Notes under the pieces: model-generated
The model's input: only the letters and a program-made list of their open reading frames with translations
Told to the model about the DNA's origin: nothing
Databases searched by the model: none
Made by a program: the position numbers and the translations under genes
Source: an uncultured Eubacteriales bacterium
GTDB lineage: Bacteria; Bacillota; Clostridia; Oscillospirales; Oscillospiraceae
Assembly (NCBI GenBank): GCA_900554705.1
Contig: USIH01000065.1
Coordinates: forward strand, 1-10,550
Length of the DNA: 10,550 nt
Direction of reading: 5' to 3'
Shown here: positions 5,616-10,550 of the stretch, one piece after another
How positions within the stretch are numbered: position 1 is the stretch's first letter
Layout: each line of letters begins with the position of its first letter

Positions 5616-8252
5616 TCAGTGCTTATCGCGGATCGCAGCCTGTGCGGCAGCCAAGCGGGCGATGGGAACACGGAACGGGCTGCAAGAGACGTAGTTCAGG
5701 CCGACCTTGTGGCAGAACTCGACGGAAGCGGGGTCGCCGCCGTGCTCGCCGCAGATGCCCAGCTTGATGTGCGGGCGGGTCGCGCGACCCAGCTCGGCCG
5801 CCATCTTGACCAGCTTGCCGACGCCGTTCTGATCCAGATGCGCAAACGGATCGGACTCATAGATCTTCTTGTCGTAGTAGGCGTCGAGGAACTTGCCCGC
5901 GTCGTCACGGCTGAAGCCGAAGGTCATCTGCGTCAGGTCGTTGGTGCCGAAGGAGAAGAACTCGGCTTCCTTCGCGATCTCGTCAGCCGTCAGGGCGGCG
6001 CGCGGGATCTCGATCATGGTGCCGACGGTGTACTTCATCTCGACATCCGCCTCGGCGATCAGGCGATCCGCCGTTGCAACAACGACGTCCTTGACGTACT
6101 TCAGCTCCTTGGCTTCGCCGACCAGCGGGATCATGATCTCCGGCTCGATGCGGTACCAAGAGAATTCCTTGTTGACCTTGATCGCGGCGTTGATGACAGC
6201 GGTGGTCTGCATCTCGGCGATCTCCGGATAGGTGACGGCCAGACGGCAGCCACGGTGCCCCATCATGGGGTTGAACTCATGCAGGGAAGCGATGACTTCC
6301 TTCAGCTCTTCGACGGTGATGTTCAGCTCGCCGGCGATCTCCGCAATGTCCTCTTCCTTGGTCGGGAGGAACTCGTGCAGAGGGGGATCCAGAAAGCGGA
6401 CGGTCATCGGACGACCCTTCAGCTCGCGGTACATGGCCTCAAAGTCACCCTGCTGGTAGGGCAGGATCTTTGCAAGCGCGGCCTTGCGGGACTCGACGTT
6501 CTTGGCGACGATCATCTCGCGCATCGCCTTGATGCGGTCGGCTTCGAAGAACATATGCTCGGTGCGGCACAGGCCGATGCCTTCGGCGCCGAACTTCACG
6601 GCTTGCGCGGTGTCGCGCGGCGTGTCGGCGTTGGTGCGCACGCGCAGGACGCGGAAGCTGTCCGCCCAGCGCATGAAGCGGTCAAAGTTGCCGCTGATGG
6701 TGGCCTCGACGGTCGGAACGGCGCAGCCGTAGATGTTGCCGGTGGAGCCGTCGATGGAGATCCAGTCGCCCTCGCGGTAGGTCTTGCCGGAAAGGACGAA
6801 GTACTTCTCTTCCTCGTGCATCGCGATGTCGCCGCAGCCGGAGACGCAGCAGGTACCCATGCCGCGCGCGACAACGGCCGCGTGGGAGGTCATGCCGCCG
6901 CGGACGGTCAGGATGCCCTGCGCCGCAGCCATGCCCTCGATGTCCTCGGGGCTGGTTTCCAGACGCACCAGAACGACCTTTTCGCCGTTGGCAGCCCATG
7001 TCTTCGCCTCTTCGGCGGAGAAGACGACGCGGCCGCAGGCAGCGCCGGGGGAAGCGGCAAGACCCTTGCCGACGACTTCTGCTGCCTTCAGGGCGGCGGC
7101 GTCGAACTGCGGGTGCAGCAGTGCGTCGAGCTGCTTCGGCTCTACGCGCATGACGGCCTCTTCGCGGGAGATCATGCCTTCGTCCACGAGGTCGCAGGCG
7201 ATCTTCAGCGCGGCGGCGGCGGTGCGCTTGCCGTTACGGGTCTGGAGCATATAGAGCTTACCGTTTTCAATGGTGAACTCCATGTCCTGCATATCGCGGT
7301 AGTGGTTTTCCAGACGGTTCGCGATGTCGGCAAACTGCTCGTAAACCTCGGGCATTTCCTCCTTGAGCTTGCTGATCTTGCTCGGGGTGCGGATACCGGC
7401 GACGACGTCTTCGCCCTGCGCGTTGATGAGGTATTCGCCGAAGAGTGCCTTTTCACCGGTAGCGGGGTCGCGCGTGAAGGCGACGCCGGTGCCGGAGCGA
7501 TCGTTGAGGTTGCCGAAGACCATCGGCTGCACGTTGACGGCAGTGCCCCAAGAATAGGGAATGTCGTTCATGCGGCGATAGACGTTCGCGCGGGGGTTGT
7601 CCCAAGAGCGGAAGACGGCCTTGATGGCCTCGAGCAGCTGCACGGCGGGATCGGTGGGGAAATCTTCGCCCTTGACCTCGCGGTAGTGCGCCTTGAAGAG
7701 GCTGACCAGCTTCTTCATATCGTCGGCGTCAAGCTCGATGTCGTCCTTCACGCCTTTTTCTGCCTTGACTTCGTCGATGATGACCTCGAAGGTCTTCTTG
7801 GAAAGCTCCATGACGACGTCGGAGAACATCTGGATGAAGCGGCGGTAGGAGTCGTACACAAAACGGGTGAAAGCGGGCGTGGGGTTACCGGCGATCAGAC
7901 CGGCGGCGACCTCGTCGTTCAGGCCGAGGTTCAGAATGGTGTCCATCATGCCGGGCATGGAAGCACGCGCACCGGAGCGGACGGAGACGAGGAGCGGGTT
8001 CTTTGCATCGCCGAATTTCTTGCCGTTGAGCTTTTCGATCTTGGCAAGCGCTGCGTCTACCTGTGCCTTGATTTCGTCGTTGATGTTGCGGCCGTCTTCG
8101 TAGTACTGGGTGCAGGCTTCGGTGGTGATGGTGAAGCCCTGCGGCACCGGCATACCAAGCACGGTCATTTCGGCAAGGTTCGCACCCTTGCCGCCGAGCA
8201 GCTCACGCATGGAGCCGTTGCCCTCGGAGAACAGGTATACATACTTGTGCAT
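5616..8252 (-). CDS. ppdK: Pyruvate, phosphate dikinase
   Basis: An 878-residue cytoplasmic enzyme catalysing ATP + pyruvate + Pi to and from AMP + PEP + PPi. In anaerobes it often runs toward pyruvate and ATP in PPi-dependent glycolysis. The N-terminal ATP-grasp region holds GGKGANLAEM (about 21-30) and VSVRSGARASMPGMMDT. The central swivelling domain carries GGMTSHAAVVARG, with the phospho-accepting H457. The C-terminal PEP/pyruvate TIM barrel ends with LGICGEHGGDPAS, holding catalytic C834, and YVSCSPFRVPIARLAAAQAA. Length and spacing match the clostridial enzyme (Clostridium symbiosum, 874 residues, H455 and C831). The ATG is preceded by AAAGGGG about 11 bases upstream. It is monocistronic, with a promoter at 8336-8364 and a terminator at 5556-5600, and divergent from the phosphate symporter gene. 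A very long open frame lies on the opposite strand, but this is a side effect of GC-rich third positions. Confidence 0.98.
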   Translation of the reverse strand: MHKYVYLFSEGNGSMRELLGGKGANLAEMTVLGMPVPQGFTITTEACTQYYEDGRNINDEIKAQVDAALAKIEKLNGKKFGDAKNPLLVSVRSGARASMPGMMDTILNLGLNDEVAAGLIAGNPTPAFTRFVYDSYRRFIQMFSDVVMELSKKTFEVIIDEVKAEKGVKDDIELDADDMKKLVSLFKAHYREVKGEDFPTDPAVQLLEAIKAVFRSWDNPRANVYRRMNDIPYSWGTAVNVQPMVFGNLNDRSGTGVAFTRDPATGEKALFGEYLINAQGEDVVAGIRTPSKISKLKEEMPEVYEQFADIANRLENHYRDMQDMEFTIENGKLYMLQTRNGKRTAAAALKIACDLVDEGMISREEAVMRVEPKQLDALLHPQFDAAALKAAEVVGKGLAASPGAACGRVVFSAEEAKTWAANGEKVVLVRLETSPEDIEGMAAAQGILTVRGGMTSHAAVVARGMGTCCVSGCGDIAMHEEEKYFVLSGKTYREGDWISIDGSTGNIYGCAVPTVEATISGNFDRFMRWADSFRVLRVRTNADTPRDTAQAVKFGAEGIGLCRTEHMFFEADRIKAMREMIVAKNVESRKAALAKILPYQQGDFEAMYRELKGRPMTVRFLDPPLHEFLPTKEEDIAEIAGELNITVEELKEVIASLHEFNPMMGHRGCRLAVTYPEIAEMQTTAVINAAIKVNKEFSWYRIEPEIMIPLVGEAKELKYVKDVVVATADRLIAEADVEMKYTVGTMIEIPRAALTADEIAKEAEFFSFGTNDLTQMTFGFSRDDAGKFLDAYYDKKIYESDPFAHLDQNGVGKLVKMAAELGRATRPHIKLGICGEHGGDPASVEFCHKVGLNYVSCSPFRVPIARLAAAQAAIRDKH

Positions 8253-8279
8253 TTGTGGTTTACCCCTTTCGTTTTGAAA

Positions 8280-8301
8280 CGGCGCGGAGCGCCGCTTTTT
8301 T
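8280..8301 (+). other. Hairpin in the ppdK leader, terminator-like on the opposite strand
   Basis: CGGCGC (8280-8285) and GCGCCG (8289-8294) form a 6-bp stem with a 3-nt loop, followed on the plus strand by C and six T. It is transcribed in the ppdK leader in the other sense, where the T-run becomes an A-run and would not terminate. On the plus strand it could stop RNA antisense to ppdK before it enters the symporter gene. Confidence 0.5.
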
Positions 8302-8335
8302 GTGAGTCAGACAACTTTGCTTTTACTGCCCGTAG

Positions 8336-8364
8336 AGTATAGCATATTCTTCCCAAATTTGCAA
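8336..8364 (-). promoter_or_regulatory. Promoter of ppdK
   Basis: On the minus strand, TTGCAA (8364-8359), a 17-bp spacer and TATACT (8341-8336) form a good sigma-A type promoter. The start point would be near 8329, giving a leader of about 77 nt that includes the hairpin at 8280-8294. Confidence 0.8.
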
Positions 8365-8502
8365 TTATTTTCTTGCTTTTGAGCGAAAAAACTGCAAAAA
8401 TCATTTCTTTCGAAACTTTATCGGTAAAAAAACGAAAAACAGAATACAAGGCAACATGAAATTGTGCAATTTTCAGAGACGTGGCACGCGGCACGGCGAA
8501 AT

Positions 8503-8519
8503 TTTACATAGGCTTTACA
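8503..8519 (+). promoter_or_regulatory. Pho-box-like direct repeat upstream of the phosphate symporter
   Basis: TTTACA (8503-8508) and TTTACA (8514-8519) are separated by exactly 5 bp, so they repeat every 11 bp. This matches the TT(A/C/T)ACA repeats with about 5-bp spacing described for PhoP sites in B. subtilis. They lie 75 bp before the symporter ATG and upstream of a -10-like TATGCT (8552-8557) that has no good -35 box, as expected of an activator-dependent promoter. Only two repeats are clear, whereas strong PhoP sites usually have four. Confidence 0.45.
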
Positions 8520-8594
8520 AAACGCCGATGTCGGAATTGATGTTGCTTTGTTATGCTGATAGCGTAAGAAAAAATCGGAAAGGAAAGAAGAGAG

Positions 8595-10358
8595 ATGGAC
8601 ATATTTGACGTATTGACGCTGATCGGAGGGCTTTGCCTCTTCCTGTTCGGCATGGACTTAATGGGCGAGGCGTTGGAGCGCCGCGCCGGCAGGAAGCTGC
8701 GCGCACTGATCGGCAAAATGACCGGAAAGCCCGTTAAGGGCTTTTTGACCGGCCTTGGCGTCACGGCGATCATTCAAAGCTCCTCCGCCACGACGGTCAT
8801 GGTCGTCGGCTTTGTCAACTCCGGCATTATGACCCTGCGGCAGGCGATCAACGTCATCATGGGCGCGAACGTCGGCACGACGGTCACGGCGTGGCTTTTG
8901 AGCCTTGCGGGCATTGACAGCGGAAGCGTCTGGCTCAGCCTGCTCAAGCCCTCCTCCTTCACACCCGTGCTTGCGCTGATCGGCATTATTTTCTATATGT
9001 TCTGCAAGAAGAACGACCGCAAGCGCGACACCGGCATGGCGCTGCTCGGCTTTGCCACGCTGATGTTCGGCATGGAGACGATGAGCGGCTCGGTGGCCGG
9101 GCTGCGAGACATTCCGGCGGTCGCAAATCTCTTCCTTATGTTCCAAAATCCGCTGCTCGGCGTGCTGGTCGGCGCCGTCCTGACGGCGATCATCCAGTCC
9201 AGCTCCGCCTCCGTCGGCATTTTGCAGGCGCTGACCGGAACCGGTCAGGTCAGCTATGCCGCCGCGATCCCGATCATCATGGGACAGAACATCGGCACCT
9301 GTGTCACGGCGCTTATCGCCTCGATCGGCACCAACAAGAACGCAAAGCGCGCAGCCGTGGTGCACCTGATGTTCAACGTCATCGGCGTTGCGATTCTTCT
9401 GACGGTCTTCTGCGTGATCAAGGCGGCCTTTGCGCCCGCGATCTTGGGACAGCAGGCCAGTATGTACGGCATCGCGGTAGCCCACTCCGTGTTTAACATC
9501 CTGTGCACGGCAATGCTCCTTCCGGCCGGAAGCCTGCTGGAAAAGATGGCGATGCGCCTTGTGCCTGCCGACCGCCGCAAGGAGAGCGTGGTCGAGCTGG
9601 ATGAGCGCCTGCTGGGAACGCCGTCGCTCGCACTGCTGCGCAGCCGCAGCGTTGCAACGAAGATGGCGCGCTGCTCGGTCAAGGCGATGGAGGACGCGCT
9701 CCGGATGGTCACGGATTATTCGCCGGAGACGGCGCAGAGCGTACGGCGCGGCGAGGAGGCCTGCGACCGATATGAGGATATGCTGGGCACGTACCTCGTC
9801 CGCGTCAGCGCGCAGAAGCTCAGCGAGGCGGAGAGCTGCGAGACAACGGAGATGCTGAAGCTGATCGGAGATTTTGAGCGCATTTCCGACCATGCCGTCA
9901 ATGTGCTGGCCTCTGCGGAGGAGCTGCGCGACAAGGGCTTGGCCTTCTCCGGTCAGGCGCAGGAGGAATACCGCGTGATGGCCTCGGCGATCCACGAAAT
10001 TCTGGAGCTGTCGCTCCGCGCCTTTGAAAACGGCGACGCATCCGTGGCGGCGGAGGTCGAGCCGCTGGAGCAGGTCATCGACGGTCTGAAGGAGCGGCTG
10101 CGCACCAGTCACATCCTACGGATGCAGCAGGGAAATTGCAGCATCGCGGCGGGCTTCGTCTGGGCGGATCTGCTGACCGATCTGGAGCGCTGCTCGGATC
10201 ACTGCTCCAACATCGCGGGCTGCGTGATCGACATCGCGCAGCACAATCTGAACCTGCACGAAACGCTCCGCGCGGTGAAATATGCCGGAGAAGCGTTCCA
10301 GCATAAGTTCCGCCGCTACGAAGAAAAATATGCGATCGCGTCGAACGCAAAAGGCTGA
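8595..10358 (+). CDS. Na+/phosphate cotransporter with C-terminal PhoU-like domain (NptA/PhoU-fusion type)
   Basis: A 587-residue membrane protein of the Na/Pi cotransporter II family (PNaS). The first ~320 residues are hydrophobic and contain the two inverted structural repeats of the family: TAIIQSSSATT (Q61-S64) with GANVGTT (90-96), and TAIIQSSSASV (Q201-S204) with GQNIGTC (230-236). The QSSS motifs form the phosphate/sodium site. From about residue 340 the protein becomes soluble and helical, with E/D-rich stretches such as MLKLIGDFERISDHAVNVL and LLTDLERCSDHCSNIAG, the metal-binding signatures of the two PhoU bundles. Family knowledge: import of inorganic phosphate with sodium, with the PhoU tail probably sensing or regulating. 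AAAGGA precedes the ATG by about 10 bases. The gene stands alone, with Pho-like repeats upstream and a terminator 17 bp past the stop. Confidence 0.94.
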   Translation: MDIFDVLTLIGGLCLFLFGMDLMGEALERRAGRKLRALIGKMTGKPVKGFLTGLGVTAIIQSSSATTVMVVGFVNSGIMTLRQAINVIMGANVGTTVTAWLLSLAGIDSGSVWLSLLKPSSFTPVLALIGIIFYMFCKKNDRKRDTGMALLGFATLMFGMETMSGSVAGLRDIPAVANLFLMFQNPLLGVLVGAVLTAIIQSSSASVGILQALTGTGQVSYAAAIPIIMGQNIGTCVTALIASIGTNKNAKRAAVVHLMFNVIGVAILLTVFCVIKAAFAPAILGQQASMYGIAVAHSVFNILCTAMLLPAGSLLEKMAMRLVPADRRKESVVELDERLLGTPSLALLRSRSVATKMARCSVKAMEDALRMVTDYSPETAQSVRRGEEACDRYEDMLGTYLVRVSAQKLSEAESCETTEMLKLIGDFERISDHAVNVLASAEELRDKGLAFSGQAQEEYRVMASAIHEILELSLRAFENGDASVAAEVEPLEQVIDGLKERLRTSHILRMQQGNCSIAAGFVWADLLTDLERCSDHCSNIAGCVIDIAQHNLNLHETLRAVKYAGEAFQHKFRRYEEKYAIASNAKG

Positions 10359-10374
10359 TCCTTTGCACAGGAAG

Positions 10375-10409
10375 ACGGCGGGTATCCATCGGATGCCCGC
10401 CGTTTTTTT
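10375..10409 (+). terminator. Intrinsic terminator of the phosphate symporter gene
   Basis: A 13-bp stem (10375-10387 with 10391-10403, one G-U pair, loop ATC) is followed by seven T (10403-10409). It lies 17 bp after the stop codon. Confidence 0.95.
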
Positions 10410-10505
10410 GTCTTTCATGGATTTTCACCCTGCCGTAAACACGCAAAAAGCCGCTCTCTTTCAGATGGCGCACAGCGAAATGCTTTGAAACTTCTTCCGC
10501 ACCCA

Positions 10506-10550
10506 AGGCTCCCCTGTGTAAGGGGAGCTGTCAGCCGTTAGGCTGACTGA
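10506..10550. repeat. Start of a dispersed double-hairpin intergenic repeat (cut by the window edge)
   Basis: Hairpin 1 pairs GCTCCCCT (10508-10515) with AGGGGAGC (10521-10528) around a GTGTA loop. One base later, hairpin 2 pairs GTCAGCC (10530-10536) with GGCTGAC (10541-10547) around GTTA. The wording AAGGCTCCCCTGTGTAAGGG resembles extragenic repeats I recall from Oscillospiraceae-type genomes, which normally continue with a G-rich tail beyond this edge. No coding sequence overlaps it, and the preceding stretch 10410-10505 shows no gene. Confidence 0.6.

Larger units (their letters stand above)
8253..8594. other. 342-bp divergent intergenic region between ppdK and the phosphate symporter
   Basis: The gap holds the ppdK leader with its hairpin (8280-8301), the ppdK promoter (8336-8364), an AT-rich stretch (about 8365-8500) with no gene I can support, and two TTTACA repeats (8503-8519) ahead of the symporter. 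An inverted repeat AAATTG-TG-CAATTT sits at 8459-8472 and could be an operator. A possible -10 (TATGCT, 8552-8557) for the symporter lacks a good -35 box. Short frames here lack recognisable products. Confidence 0.7.

Noticed and set aside
5619..8342. A plus-strand open frame of over 900 codons opposite ppdK
   Set aside because: It mirrors a highly conserved enzyme on the other strand, has no recognisable domains or suitable ribosome-binding site, and is explained by GC-rich codon use in ppdK.
8658..10112. A minus-strand open frame of 484 codons opposite the phosphate symporter
   Set aside because: Its translation is rich in R, H, D and Q without domain signatures, typical of an antisense shadow. 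The plus-strand gene has clear family motifs.
10410..10505. A small gene or tRNA in the stretch after the symporter terminator
   Set aside because: Short open frames lack ribosome-binding sites and recognisable sequence, and no cloverleaf or CCA-type end was seen.

Overview
The window looks like chromosomal DNA from a GC-rich, Gram-positive anaerobe of the Clostridia, most likely an Oscillospiraceae-type gut bacterium. This is inferred from AGGAGG-type ribosome-binding sites throughout, the infC-rpmI-rplT operon behind a long Firmicutes-style leader, a clostridial pyruvate phosphate dikinase, and a double-hairpin intergenic repeat at the right edge of a kind I associate with that family. The content is mostly housekeeping. 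I see no CRISPR array, tRNA, rRNA, transposase or phage gene.

Layout, left to right. (1) Complement 1-801 is the N-terminal part of an isopropylmalate/homocitrate/Re-citrate synthase-like enzyme that runs off the left edge. It has a strong promoter whose -10 box lies inside a perfect 22-bp palindrome. (2) Complement 1021-2636 is a two-gene unit, a lipoprotein followed by glutamate racemase (murI), with its own promoter and terminator. (3) 2761-4109 on the plus strand is a complete transcription unit: consensus promoter, about 150 nt of structured leader, infC (AUC start), rpmI, rplT and terminator. (4) Complement 4142-5440 is an FAD-dependent oxidoreductase with a C-terminal Rieske [2Fe-2S] domain, convergent with rplT. 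(5) Complement 5616-8252 is pyruvate phosphate dikinase, with promoter and terminator. (6) 8595-10358 on the plus strand is a Na+/phosphate symporter with a C-terminal PhoU-like domain, divergent from ppdK and preceded by two TTTACA repeats that resemble a PhoP binding site. (7) The last 50 bases begin a dispersed hairpin repeat.

How the genes relate: the window joins several independent units, namely carbon metabolism (synthase-like enzyme, PPDK), cell wall precursor supply (D-glutamate from MurI), translation (IF3, L35, L20), redox (FAD/Rieske protein) and phosphate uptake. PPDK and the phosphate symporter are divergent neighbours, and PPDK uses or releases phosphate, but a functional link is only a suggestion. 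The most informative signals are regulatory: the infC leader, where an early segment is exactly complementary to the Shine-Dalgarno region; the unusual AUC start of infC; the palindromic operator at 843-864; and the Pho-box-like repeats.
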